This document shows, one piece after another, positions 25,527 to 38,411 of a DNA stretch of 64,000 nt (position 1 is the stretch's first letter; the number at the start of each line of letters is the position of its first letter). The position numbers and the translations under genes were made by a program. The notes under the pieces were generated by a model. The model did no database searches, was not told where the DNA came from, and saw nothing but the letters and a program-made list of their open reading frames with translations. The stretch comes from Rhyacophila brunnea (Eukaryota > Arthropoda > Insecta > Trichoptera > Rhyacophilidae): the NCBI GenBank assembly GCA_022495005.1, contig JAGYXB010000445.1, positions 479,728 through 543,727 of the forward strand. The letters run 5' to 3'.

Positions 25527-26916
25527 GGGGGAACATGCTCGTCGAAGGTCAAAATTTAGTTTTAATTGTATTTTCAAACCATGATCCTGGACACTCCTTA
25601 AACGTTGTAGATAATCTATTTAAATAATTGTGAAGCTTTATTATCCTTTATAGTTATTTTAAACATTTGATGACTGCATAAAGTATTTTTGTTACATAAA
25701 ATAGTATTCTTTTAAACCTCTCGCTCTAATGTTTTAGAATATAGTCATATTTCGGTACATAACTGTGCAGTGGTGTTAAGATTTTTTACGTTTAATAATT
25801 TTTAAACGCATTTATGAAACCATCAGTATAATTTATTACGAGATAATTTTTGTAAAATATTCACGATAAAAAATTATATTGATAATCTGTGATCCCAAAT
25901 TTGACAAGAATATGGCATTTTATTATTCAAAAAATCGGCAAGATTAACACATTTGAAGATGATTCTAAAGATACGTATTATAAGCTATGTGTTTGACCAT
26001 TCAAGTGTGATAAACATCTTATGAATAATGATTGCTTTATAATAATTATTGACCTAAGAATAAGGTAGTGTTTTTTTGAAATACGCTATTTCTTTTGTCA
26101 TTTCCTAGTAGTTAAGCTACAACATACGGCCGTAGCCATACATTGACAAACTATAATTAAAGTAAGGAGTAAATAATGTTAACGCGCGTGTTTGAACATG
26201 TACCTAACCGAATTTTTTTTTATTTTTTTTTAAACTATACATGTTCAAACACGCGCGTCAATATCATTTTACTCCCTACTTTAATAATAGTTAGTTAATT
26301 AATGGCTACGGCCGTATGTTGTAGCTTAACTACTGGGGAATGACAAAAGAAATAGCGTATTTCAAAAAAACACTACCTTATTCTTAGGTCAATAATTATT
26401 ACAAAGCAATCATTATTCATAAAATGTTTATCACACTTGAATGGTCAAATACATAGCTTATAATAAATATCTTTAGAATTATCTTCAAATGTGTTAATCT
26501 TGCCGATTTTTTGAATAATAAAATGCCTAATTCTTGTCAAATTTGGGATCACAGAGATTATCAATATAATTTTTTATCGTGAATATTTTACAAAAATTAT
26601 CTCGTAATAAATTATACTATTGGTTTCATAAATGCGTTTAAAAATTAATAAACGTAAAAAATCTTAAAACCACTGCACAGTTATGTACCGAAATATGACT
26701 ATATTCTAAAACATTAGAGCGAGAGGTTTAAAAGAATACTATTTTATGTAACAAAAATACTTTATGCAGTCATCAAATGTTTAAAATAACTATAAAGGAT
26801 AATAAGGCTTTAAAATTAAATAAATAGATTATCTACAACGTTTAAGGTGTGTCCAGGATCATGGTTTGAAAATACAATAAAAACTCAATTTTGACCTACG
26901 ACGAGCACGTGGGCCG
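25527..26916. repeat. Giant palindrome (foldback element), 1.39 kb, between TTAA sites
   Basis: Arms 25527-26203 and 26238-26916 are near-perfect reverse complements, separated by a 34-nt T-rich loop. Outer tips are GGGGGAACATGCTCGTCG and, reversed, CGGCCCACGTGCTCGTCG. A TTAA abuts each side (25523-25526 and 26917-26920), the target used by piggyBac-type transposases. Only a few mismatches were seen by eye over about 680 bp. No reading frame. A single arm reappears at 63245-63735. It lies between the 5' side of GR B and the 3' end of GR C. Confidence 0.88.
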
Positions 26917-26939
26917 TTAAGGCCAGTCCTAATATTATA

Positions 26940-27080
26940 TTAATCATCAGTAACAAGTCTGAAATCAGTCTTAGCGATTGGAATCCTAGATTGGAGGAAG
27001 ATTGCGATGGATAGACCGGACTGAGGAAGATGACTTGATAAGGCCAAGACCCAACACCGAATTATGATGATGATCATCAT
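26940..27080 (+). repeat. LINE 3' tail-like fragment
   Basis: Plus-strand text 'GATGGATAGACCGGACTGAG' and 'GATGACTTGATAAGGCCAAG', then ATGATGATGATCAT, resembles the degenerate C-terminus and microsatellite tail of RTE LINEs. Short, with weak support. Confidence 0.4.
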
Positions 27081-27952
27081 TTTATGGATAAGGAATTTAA
27101 GATAAAGACATATTAAAAACATAATGCTGTATTCATTTATTTAAATTAAGTATGTATAGGTACACAGGTGGACAATATTTTTTTGTATTGTAAATTCCAC
27201 AGCACAAACTTGAAGTATGATAATATAAAACGTATGTAGATAAAGACAGTAGTAATGTGTAGAGGTTATGATCAAATTTTATTTTCTCGAGGATTCGCGA
27301 AAAATAATGAAAAATAATTATTTTATAATTTCAAGAAATTAAACATCAATAATAGTCTCGAGAAATAGAGAAATTGTTACCAGGAAAAAACAGAATTTTC
27401 GTCAAAACAATGTACTGTATGAGTTAGTATACGGAAAATTAAAATTAAAAGATCACTCAATATCGTCTATTTTCACACCGCGAACGTTTGCTTCACCAAT
27501 TCACTTCGCGACTAAAATGTTCAGCCTCAATAGATTTGTGATGGAAATTTCAAGTAGCGATACACATTAAAGTGTAATAGGTATATACGTATATGTCCAC
27601 ACCCGGCTTAATCATAACCCCCTCTATTTCACATATTATCTGCATATATTAAAGTACTATATACAATGAAACTCGTCCGACTGCAACACGTCGAGTTTGT
27701 TGATTAAATTTAATTGTCATTCACATAACAGTCGGATATTTTTGGTTGAAAAAACATCTGCTTGTAAAAAAAAATCTTGACATGGGTAGAACTACAAAAG
27801 AAAAATGTTTCATCGAAACATGTATAGAAGCTGTTTTTTAAATATTTTTGACTAGCCTCGTGACGTCACTGCCCGGCACAACCTCGCCTGTGAGCATGAA
27901 AGAGGGTTGCAACATTGCACCCGATTTTTATTTATATCCATATTATCATGGC

Positions 27953-30900
27953 TCAAGGCTTTATTTGAATGAGAATGATGACGTATGTGGTAAGGGTACC
28001 AATAATTGCCCATAAACACGAGAAGTCAACGTAGAAGAAATTGCAAGCTGTTATGCGAAGAGGCCTCTTGTTCACCAAATCCAGAAATTTTGCATACTCT
28101 TCGCTTTGATCAGGAACTAATAAAAATAAAGAACAGAATAATATAATATATTATAAAACATAATTAATGTAATAGACCATGAAATGAAAAAAAAGGAATT
28201 TGGGTACTAATAGCTGCTTCCGATCCTAGAGTTTGAAGTATCTGAAGAAAAACAAATAAAATGTCCTGACGTACAATAAGAGCGATGTATGAATTTTATA
28301 ATCACTGTTGTATATATTCGTAGTATCTAGGAAGAATATTAATTAATGCAATATCATTACCTACATACATTAAATTAAATGGTAAATTGAAGAACATTAT
28401 ACATAACAAACTATTTGAGAAGATAACTGTCATTTGACCGCATTTTGTAGAAATGTTAACGCGAGATTCACGTTTCAGGTTGGTCATGGTGAATTCTTGT
28501 GGCAATAGAGGCGACTCATTTAGGTGTTTATATTGTAACTTTCAAATGACACTAACATCATTGCAAAGTGATTTTTTATGGTCGCAATGCGAGAACAATA
28601 ATATGTCTTTCCTTTACCTACGTTTTAACCTTTTCATTACTAGGGAAATTTTACTAGGCAATCTATTGTGTGTAGCCCAGTTATTTTTTGAATAAATTTG
28701 TGAAATTTATTAAATCTACGTGTTTCTCGGTTTTTCAATAATATTTTTATACTAAAATGATAAATATTGTTTTGAAAATATACATGACGTCGACAAGCGA
28801 GTAAAACTTGCTTATGACAACCACAGTTAAAAGGATTTGTTGAATTACTTTGACCTAAGGTATTCTCACTGAATATTGTCATATTATAATTATTATTATA
28901 TTATGCAGAGTGATAGAATTTGAATCGATTCGTGTAAGTCAAAGGTGTTTCTCTAACCATATTGCAGTAGGTAACCTTGAACAGTCGGTGAGAAAGTGCG
29001 CGTAGGTAATGCTAGCTGTGAGTTTGGATTTATGTTGACTCTGATGTCATGTGTTTCCCTAAATTTCTCGCGGCAGCGTAATCAAAATTAAAGCCTTCAC
29101 GCTAGTTGCAGTACGTAGACGGCACTTTTCTAATATGGCCCATCATAGCAATTTAACTTGAGACCGAGATATTGACCTGAAATAACGGAATATTTTTCAC
29201 ACGTAGTAAAGGGCGAAGTGCTACATTTACAAATGTCATGACTTTCAGCAAAACTTAATATCATTGGTTGTCAAAACTGACAAAGTACATAATCACCACA
29301 TTTTTTATTCTGAGCAACATTTTCTCTCATGTAAATATATCACTTACCCTTATTTAATATATTTTAGTAAGTCCATTTCAATACTTTTTAACGAGCCAAA
29401 AACATTCAGTAAACAAGGAAGAAAAACATAGTGACTGTTTTAAAAAGTTTCAAACAATATGTTCATAGGATAATACGAGTATGTTGTATTAACGCCATTA
29501 ACGGTAAGGCTGTGTAATTTATTTTCTTAAGAAACCTTCCTAAGAAGAATATATGCATAATAATTAATAGTGTAATACATTAAAAAATTACCTGTTGATA
29601 AATTTTGTAAGGTATAAATTACTTTTTGGAATATCTTCAGTGTTATCATAAAAATGTTTGTAGATTTGGTCTCTTTTCAATTTATATGCATTACCATACT
29701 TTTATCAATTGGCTTAAATCTTTGCTACATGTAATTTTACTTTCTACAATATTGTATGCATAAGATTGGATTCAACCCTCAAACCCAATTAAATAAAAAC
29801 TAACAAAATGTATTTCCAACAAGTTAGAACTTAGAAGATGTCGAGTTACCTGAATACTTGTTTATCATTGCTTTAGTTATGTTGACGGATACTCGTTTTG
29901 CTTCACTTAGTAATGCTTCACATACACCTGTAGTTATTATTAATGTCAATGCAAAATGGATGCACCAATTTGCCATACTGATAATAGCTGCAATGTTCTG
30001 CAATTTTAAATTATATTAAAATTATCCTTAATAGTTATGTAGTTCAATACACCTGACTGTCTTTTTCTTCAACGTACAGAATAGTTTTGTTTCTGAGTTT
30101 TTATGATTGTTTATCTAAATACTCCAAAAAAACAATTAATATATAAGAAATGCTTCATCGTATGAGTATTTATAAAACTAAATCTTATATTAACAGGCTA
30201 TAAACACGTCTTCAGAACGACAACTAGATAACTAGGTATTATTTGGATGAGTGATGTATTAAGAGTATTAAATTAAGTAAAATAAACTATATTACATATT
30301 AAAATAAACAACACAACGCACTCTCTCTTTCTACCATGACTTGTTTGAGTCTCAAGCGATCAGGTAAGTATAGTTTTTGAAATATACCCAACATCTTTTT
30401 ATCGTTCATAAGATACATAAGTTTACAGCCCACAGTGACACTACATGTGGAATGTCTTGCGGTTGATATAATGTTAATTATTTTGTAGCATATTACGTAT
30501 TATACATCTGATAGTATGTATATATATATATAATATATATAAATATATCTATGGCTTTCTACTAGGAATTGCCAATATTAAAGGGAAAGTATGTAAAATG
30601 AATAATGGATAGAATATATTTTTCATACATTTTTTCTTAGTTTACTTAAGTATAAACTTATACTCACGTCACGCATATCCAGGATATTAATGTGTAATAA
30701 AACATTGAGCCCTGATAATGCAGAAGAAATTGAACACACTAGAGAAAGGAGGAGCTAAAAATATAATACATATAATGTTATTAAAAATATTAAATTGGAA
30801 AATTTAATTGAAAATGTCCGCCAAGATGATATCTATATTAGGTTAAAATTAAATAATTCGTCAAAAAATTATTTTCCGACTGTCTATCTACAAGGCGTGC

Positions 30901-33900
30901 TCGCTTTTCACTCTATTGACTCTCGTAGGTCACTTCTGTTCTTAAGACATTTTTGCCTGATATAACGATGGATGGTTTCCAATCCTGGCGTCCTAAAAAA
31001 ATTTGAATTTATATGCACTTGTCAATAACGGGTGCCGGATGAAATTCCAAAAGCCTAAATCCCGAAAAATAACTAAGAGATTCAAAGAGATAAAAAAATG
31101 GTTTTTTGTCTCTCCTGCAAAAAATTGCGCAATCGTACCACTTATCTTGAATTGCGCATTAAAGAGAGACAAAAAACCATTTTTGTAGAAAAATTTTCCA
31201 ATTAGGTATTGCTTTCGCCAAGCATCTTACCATTTCAGTTTTGGCCGTTCAGGTATATACAATAATATGTTGAATTAAACCATGTGTTGCATCTAATGAC
31301 ATTTTCAATATATAATGACACAATAGTCAATAAACACTTTTACTATTTTCTTAGGAGTAAAGTATAATATCTAAAATCTTACCCCACCGAACCTACGAGG
31401 GTAGGTCAATAATTCCTTAGAAAAAAGCATTAAAACAGTTTTTATTTTTGTATTTTTTTTTTATTTCTCAACATAATCTCCTTGGAGCTCAATACACTTG
31501 GTTAGACGTTTCTCAATTTTTTTTAAACCGTCAGAAAAATAAGTTTTCGGAAGGTCCTCAAAATAAGCATTTCTCCGATCGATGACTTCTTCATTTGAAA
31601 AAAAACGTTGTCCACTTAGCCATTTTTTTAAGTTTGGGAAAAGGAAAAAGTCACTGGGGCTAAATCTGGCGAATACGGTGGGTGGTCGACCAATTCGAAC
31701 TTCAATTCTTCAATTTTAGCCATTGATCGTAAACATGTGTGAACACGGGCATTGTCCTGATGAAAGAGGATTTTTTTCCTGTTTAAATGAGGCCGTTTTT
31801 CTTCAATTTTGTTTTTTAGCTGGTCCAATAAAGATGCATAATAATCCCCTGTTATTTTTTTTCCTTTTTCAAAATAGTCAACGAAAATAATTTCACGTGT
31901 ATCCCAAAATACAGTAGCCATAACCTTACCAGCTGATTTTACGGTTTTCGCCTTCTTTGGACATGGTTTGCCTTCGCAATCCACTGCTTTGACTGTTCTT
32001 TCGTCTCGAGAGTATAGTGGTGTATCCATGTTTCATCTACAGTCACAAAGCGACGAAAAAATTCATCCGGATTGCGTTGCATGAGCGACAACAGGGCTTT
32101 AGAGGCCACCACCCTATTGCGTTTATTGTCGACTGTGAGCAAACGCGGCACCCATCTTGCAGAAATATTTTTCATGCCCAATTTGTCATGTAAAATAGAA
32201 ATGACGCTACCTTTTGAGATCCCTGTAACCTCAATTATCTCACTCAACTTTAATCTTCGGTCACTTAACACCATATCGTGAATTTTATTGATCATTTCTG
32301 GTGTAGTCACCTCTACAGGACGTCCTGAGCGTGGTTCATCCTTTGTTGATGTACGACCACGTTTAAATTCATTTAACCAGTTATAAATAGTTGCAAGTGA
32401 AGGAGCAGATATGCCGTGAACTAAGTCCAACTCATTTTTTATTTCCTTTGCTGTTAACCCTTTTATATTAAAGTGTTTAATTACAGCTCTAAACTCAATT
32501 TTCTCCATTTTCCATTTTTCCATTTTCCACAAGCAATTTTTTTTTAAATGTACGAGAAACACACAACAACCCGACCAATCTGATTGAAACTTCGCAGCAT
32601 ACTGAATCGGTAGTGCTGCTGCATGAAAACAAACCGCTTACAGTACTAGTCGCGCCACCTGTCGGCTTTTCTAAGGACTTATTGACCCACCCTCGTACCT
32701 TCAAAAGTTGTAATATTCGGAATCCTTGGGTTATTTTCCGCCTATGTACATAATGTACCGCATATATGCATTGGATGATATTTCTAACCTTACCCAAGTT
32801 AGCTCGGATTTAAAAAAAAAAAAATATATTCTATTTGGTTCAAACTAATCAGCCAGGAAATATGCGTGCTTCGAATCGAAGGTAGATAGGTTAATAATTA
32901 TTGTTTCATACATTTTTTATTAAAGAACGTACTCTCACGGAAGTCGCAAGATTATTATTAGAATCTTCCTAAAGTCACTTATAATTGACTTCCAGAACAT
33001 GATATCAAATGTGTATTAGTGAATTTTAATAATAAAACGACTGGGTAAGGAAACAACTTACAGGCAGTATATTGGAAAAGAAAAAAATCTGCATGACACA
33101 ACGAACGAAAACATACTTCTTCAGTGCATAACACTGGTTTGCACTTAGCACGATTTTCCCTTATAAAATCATCTATAAAGCGAGCTGGAACTTCATGAAC
33201 GGCAGAACTTATAACCATTTTCTTATCGGAAGTCTACGCTATGGCTAGAGATAAAATATATTCAACGCTACATAGGTACCTACCTACTGATTGATCGATA
33301 GCAATTTTTTGGGAAAACCTCAGAAAACAAGGTAAAGTACCGGACGGAAATCTATAATCAATTTAAACAACTGGCGGAATGCTTAGAATCTTGAAGTGTT
33401 GATAGGAGGTGGTGGAGGTTAAAAGAAAATATCGAAACAGGAGAAATGTAAGAATCATTGATTTTTAACGGGGATATGTTTAATATGGGTGTACGATCTT
33501 CTTCGTTGTGAAGTCATGCATAGTTTTGTGAGAAAGCTTACAAAATTGAATTAAAAATATAAATTTTGCAGGTATAAGGTATAATATTTTCAGATTTACC
33601 TGTATTCCATTTATTGAATTAATTATATCCACATTGTCAGCAATCATTTCATATGTAAGCATCATTCTATGCACATTATCATTTTTATCAACCCATAGAT
33701 TTCTATATTGAATCGCAAATTGTTTAATAAAATCTGTATTTGATATACTTTTCATAATTATATCATTGTTGCAGTAATCTATATTGTCAGTTATTTTTGA
33801 CTTGGCACTCAATCCTAGTTGCACATTAAGAATCTGGACTTGCTGTATAGTTATCACCAATTCAACTAAGAATTGCATTAAGATTACATCCACTAATAAC

Positions 33901-34415
33901 AAATTATACATCATCAATATTTCCATAACAGTCGTATCTCCAAACCACAAATAAAAATCCCACATGTTAAATAATAAAGTATAAACAAGCCACGATATGT
34001 ATATTACTTTAATATATCTGACAAATTTTGTAAAATAGTGAATTTCCAGATATAATTCAATATTTATTTTGTCAAATGTTAAAAAAAGTCTAGAATGTAA
34101 ATCACTGTTGAATATTGTCGACACAATATGACCACTGGCGGCAGTGAAATAGAAACTAAAATTGAAAAACATTTCTGTAATTATTAACGAAAATGGAAGC
34201 GTGTTGTAATTGCTTCGTATAATTTGTTGCTGACCATATATAAAAGCTATCGTTATGCATAATAAAACGCATAGGGAATACGCCTTTCTGCAGTATGAAC
34301 GCATTGGTTTTTTACCATTATTAAAATGAATATTGTTTATTCCATACAGTGAAATGTATTTAAATATTGGTATCGCATACAAATATACCTCAGAATATTC
34401 TTCCACATTTATCAT
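27953..34415 (-). CDS. Gustatory receptor C (four exons, mariner in intron 1)
   Basis: 7tm_7 gustatory receptor. Minus-strand exons are 33600-34415, 30668-30754, 29850-29997 and 27953-28116, in phases 0, 0, 1, with an open frame of about 404 aa. The start is MINVEEYSEVYLYAIP. Exon 1 ends 'DNVDIINSINGIQ' before gtaaat. Exon 2 is 'SSALSGLNVLLHINILDMRD' before gtgagt. Exon 3 includes 'GVCEALLSEAKRVSVN'. Exon 4 has 'KRPLRITACNFFYVDFS' and TYVIILIQ. Intron 1 (2845 bp) is the largest and contains a 1300-bp mariner and a 21-bp hairpin. Exon 1 and the intron-1 part next to it are duplicated at D. Exons 2-4 exist only once in the C/D region, so they could serve both first exons. Confidence 0.88.
31094..31184. 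repeat. Short perfect hairpin, 21-bp arms
   Basis: Arms 31094-31114 (begins AAAAATGGTTTTTTG) and 31164-31184 are exact reverse complements around a 49-nt loop that has a second, inner pairing (ATTGCGCAAT/ATTGCGCATT). It sits in intron 1 of GR C, within a few bases of the left border of the C/D duplication. It could be a tiny MITE or a hairpin RNA source. Confidence 0.6.
31396..32695 (-). mobile_element. Mariner element, 1300 bp, in intron 1 of GR C
   Basis: Terminal inverted repeats of about 25 bp: left CGAGGGTAGGTCAATAATTC and, at the right, the reverse complement of CGAGGGTGGGTCAATAAGTC. It is flanked by a TA duplication (31394-31395 and 32696-32697). The paralogous unit at about 36715 has the uninterrupted sequence GAACCTACCTTCAAAAG, an empty site with a single TA. 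The transposase is frameshifted (see next entry). Confidence 0.95.
31461..32508 (-). pseudogene. Mariner transposase, two frameshifts
   Basis: Tc1/mariner-family DD34D transposase, which cuts and pastes at TA. The start is MEKIEFRAVIKHFNIKG at 32508. The N-terminal helix-turn-helix region is followed by WVPRLLT, the first catalytic Asp in 'FVTVDETWIHHYT', the second in 'LFHQDNARVHTC' and 'YSPDLAP' before the third. One 1-nt loss near 31980 (after SKQWI) and another near 31655 (at the S-D of the third Asp) break the frame. Reading resumes as 'KKWLSGQRFFSNEEVIDRRN' to a TAA at 31461. Inactive as it stands. Confidence 0.9.
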
Positions 34416-35459
34416 TTTATTGCTATATGTCTGTCAATACGTTCTAAAAAAATGTAATGAATTTTTGTTACACGTTGTTACTTTTAAATACTTTATGTTA
34501 CCGCAGAGCAGCAGTGGAGAACCGTTTTTTGCTTATCAAAAGGTGCCTAAAAATAAAATATTTGAAATAATGCGTGGTATGTTTCTCGTATTGGAAAAAA
34601 ATATTGATTTGCGGCGTCATTGCCAAATTTGTTTAGCTTTTCCTAAATTTTTTTTCTTTGTGATCCAAAATGATGATTAGCCCGAGTGATTTTCTCAAAA
34701 AAAAAATTGGGATGAACATAATCAAGTCAACGGCTTTTTTTTACTGAAAATTAATTTTCGTCCAGAATCCGAGCCAAGGTCTTTTCATTTTGGTATTCTG
34801 CATATTTTATTTTTCATACGGGAAGTTTTTTTATATATCGATATTCCTAACCAGTCCGTACCATTTAAAAATGAAGTTCAATATGGCTCTGAGACGCAAA
34901 CTGGATATCCAGGACTATTTCACGTATATAAAGTTCTTCCGTGTATCAAAATAGAGCGCTTGTCAAAGGTTTGTTACTGCTTTTCATGATTTTTATTACA
35001 GTTTTAGCTACTAAAGAACTAGGTAATGATAATGCTAATAGAAATGATGCAGATATTTTATTTTAGAATTTTTGATATGACTAATTGCTATTGAATAATT
35101 GACATTTTTAATATTGAAGCGTGCTATTATTTTATTAACAATTAAATAAAATGACAATCCATTACCAATATTAAATGGTATACATTATAATATATTAAGA
35201 ACATCTACTTTTTAATATAAAAAAGAGAAGGGGTTTTTGTTCCATTTAAAAAGCATTTTCTTTTCCCTCGGAAAAATGCCGCCCGCAGACTTAGAACCCT
35301 ATTCCCTTTCATATTTAGTTTCAAACTGTCTGCAAATTAGATAAATATATTATTTACCTATTTTTTTTATTTATTTTTAGCTATCTTCATAGACAAATAC
35401 AACACAGAAAACGTTAAAATTACATACACACTATTAGATTCCATAAAGCATACTGTCAA

Positions 35460-35773
35460 AAAGTAGTGGTTTTGGGTATGCGGAGGTCTGTGATGCTGAC
35501 GGGTTTGAAGGCACCCTTATGAAAATGTTGCCTGGGCGATAAACCACCATCTCAATATCTATTACACTACCTAATCTAATTTAGTGACTACATATTGACT
35601 GTATAATTTTTTATGCTTCGATTATCTTTTTAACTAAGATGTTGATAATTTCTAATGAAGTGATAGCATTGTCTACTTTATGAAAAACCGCTAATATTCT
35701 CATAATACATCTCTTTATAATGAGCCGCCCCTATGCAATGGATGACCTACCTACCCCCTCGTTACGTCACTGA
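35460..35773 (+). repeat. Dispersed repeat, copy 2
   Basis: Aligns by eye with 8735-9053 along most of its length and shares the terminal ACGTCACTGA. See that entry. Confidence 0.6.
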
Positions 35774-35784
35774 TAATATTAAAC

Positions 35785-36125
35785 AGTAAATTATCCCAAC
35801 ATCTCAAAAGTACACAATGCTTACAAGTGCGCATGTTTCACATCCCTTGCATCTAGTACAAAGTAATCACTACCTGCGACGAGCAGTTGCAAAGTTATTC
35901 AGAAAAATCGAGCAACGTTGGAGTGTGCCAAGACAGGTTTAATTCTAACGGTAAACACCGGTGAGAGACAAGGAAGATTATTTTTAAATATTGGTCAGTT
36001 GTAAATTTGTAAACATACCCCCAAGCCGAGTGTGGTATATAATATATCGTCAAGGCCTGAGAGGCGGCTCCCGTCAAATTAGCACTCGAGTTTAGTTTGT
36101 TGTAAATTTTAAAATAATCCTACTT
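35785..36125. repeat. Duplicated block, copy 1 (partner 42725-43040)
   Basis: Shared landmarks with 42725-43040 are AACAGTAAAT, CTCAAAAGT, AACGGTAAAC, TAAATATTGGTCAGTTG, a TATA-like GTATATAATATAT, CACTCGAGTTTAGTTTG and AATCCTACTTACTAAGTGAC. Similarity ends just after TATAATT in both. It could be a TE fragment or a copied promoter-like segment. No frame. Confidence 0.55.
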
Positions 36126-36768
36126 ACTAAGTGACATATAATTAATGTAGCAATCATACCACTCAGCATTTAATGAGTGACATACGTTAATATGTATGTT
36201 TTGTTGTCAAAACAAATCAATATAGCGATAATGATTGTCAACATTTCCTCAATCATAACTAGATCAGTAAGGTCTGATATGATTTGTTAATTTCGACAAT
36301 ATCTCTTGTAATATATATAAATATATATACTGCATTTGTGTAAATTGAAAAGACAATGTATGAATCCTCACTCAACTCATCGAGTCCGTCACGAGATGTA
36401 CTATTATTGTCACGAGTCCTTCACTCGACATAGTCAATCGTCATTCCATTTGAATCAAGTCTCTTGATCACTGACTTCGTGACTTCCAGAAACTTTTCCA
36501 TTTCAAATGAACCACTAGTGCCATTTTCCAATTGCTTTCGCCGAGCATCTGGCCATCTCAGTTTTGGCCTTTTAGGTTCATACATTATATTAATATGTTA
36601 AATTAAGCTATGTGTTGCATCTAATGACATTTTTAATGGATAATGACACAATATTCAATAAACACTTTCACTGTTTTCTTAGGAGTGTACCTAAAATCTT
36701 ACCCGACTGAACCTACCTTCAAAAGTTGCAATTTACGGAATTCTCGGGTTATTGTCCGCCTATGTAGG

Positions 36769-37910
36769 TCAGTGGCGAAGGCTCCATACTAAGCGATTAT
36801 TTAAAGCTTACCTTCTATTTTCAAGTATTTAATTTAAATAAATAAATATCTATATTGCCTAGGACTAGGTTATAATAAAAATATTGATTGTCATCTATCG
36901 TCGGTATTTAAAAGTAAAGCGTTTAATTTAGTCAAGTTTCGAATCAAAAATAAATGACGGAACGTCACAACGTGAGTGCTATTTATAGAATTATGTTGAT
37001 CATAATCGAAGCCGAATTTTCTACCGCAATTCAGTTGTCAACTTCATACATGTCTGCGTTTTTGTTCCAGACTTGGAAACGTTACAGGACAAGCTTACGC
37101 GCTATGTTGATTTGTTTATTGTCTATGATTATCTTTTTAAGCAAATAATAAATAATAAGGATAATTGAAAAAAATAACTATTGTGTTCGATCACATATAA
37201 TTTATAAATTGTTATTAAAAATAAATATTGTATAAATTCTCGATTATTATTAAGGTGACTTCAGTCATAGACAAACATTACATGCTATTCACAGTTCATG
37301 TCATATTGAAATTTCAAAGCGGTGATAAAGTTTTATTTTATAATACAAAATTCAGTGTGTTACTGTGTTTTGAATGTGGATAAATTATCTCATATTGTAC
37401 CGAAATCATTCGCCAGTGCTTAAAATATATAAATATTTATCAAATTGTGCAGTGTCCCGATCAAAGATGTGCAAACGATTGCATTTAAAAAAATCATTCC
37501 CGAGTTTGACGTTTCTTCAAAAATTTAAAATTATCAAAACTTGACCTTCCATGGGTTCATTTAGATTTGAATACAGCAAAAAAACTTATATTAGACATTT
37601 TCACAACAATTTATATGATAAATATTTGTTTTTAACTGGCAGTTATACATTAAACAAACTTTTTTGTTAGCGATGCGTATTGTTTGCTAAAGAAAAGTCT
37701 ACGTGGAATTCTACTGACATAAGTGATTTAAATAATTTGACAAATTCAGCAGTGAAACCTATGACCAGTGTGTCATTGTATCGTAATGTGTAGTAAGATC
37801 GTAAGTATTATCTTCTTATTTCCCGTAAGTTACCTGACAAGTGTGCTCTTTTTCTCTGATCTCCACAGCTTACCTCTTTCCAAAAATCACCCTTCGCCAC
37901 TGAATTGGAG
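36769..37910. mobile_element. DNA-transposon-like insertion with CAGTGGCGAAGG ends
   Basis: Relative to unit 1, about 1.14 kb is inserted in unit 2 at CCTATGTA|CATAATG. Near its ends are inverted CAGTGGCGAAGG (36773-36784) and CCTTCGCCACTG (about 37890-37901). GTA appears on both sides of the insert. A small open frame (36954-37148) is not recognisable, so the element appears non-autonomous. Confidence 0.7.
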
Positions 37911-38411
37911 GTACATAATGTACCGCATAATATATGCATTGAATGATCTTTTTACCCTTACCGAACGTTAATGTAAATAGCTCGGTTTTTTTTTAAACAT
38001 TTATATTCTATTTGGTTCAAATTAATCAGTCAGAAAATATGCGCGCTTCGAATCAAAATTGTTTAAGATATTTCTTATAAAGTACCTACGTACTCCTATG
38101 ATAGCTGCAAGATGATTATTGGGATCTTCTTAAAGTCACGTATTATTGACTTCTGGGACATGATATCAAATGTGAATTTTAATGAAAAACTGGGTAAGGA
38201 AACAACTTACAGGCAGTATATTGGAAAAGAAAATCTGCATGACACAACGAACGAAAACAGAAAGAAGGTGGTTTTCTTCTACAGTGCATAACACTGTATT
38301 AAATGGAGCACAATTTTCCCATACAAAAGCATCCATAAAGCAACCTGAAACTTCATGAATGGCAGAACCTATAAACATTTTCTTATTGGAGTCTACATTA
38401 TAAGCATAAGG

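Larger units (their letters stand above)
31190..35280. repeat. Segmental duplication, unit 1 (contains GR C exon 1)
   Basis: Direct tandem partner of 36524-40770. Matching landmarks include TTGCTTTCGCCAAGCATCTT, AATAAACACTTTTACTATTT, exon 1 of C against D, CAGCAGTGGAGAACC, and GAAATGATGCAGATATTTTA. This unit carries the mariner; unit 2 lacks it but has other insertions. Confidence 0.85.
35281..36523. other. Spacer between duplication units
   Basis: It contains the dispersed repeat at 35460-35773 and a block (35785-36125) related to 42725-43040. The rest (36130-36520) is AT-rich with a patch of 'TCACGAG' motifs near 36390-36480. No exon was found, in particular no GR exons 2-4 for locus D. 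Confidence 0.6.

Noticed and set aside
36954..37148. Open frame inside the 1.14-kb insertion
   Set aside because: No recognisable transposase motif, too short, and no support outside one copy.
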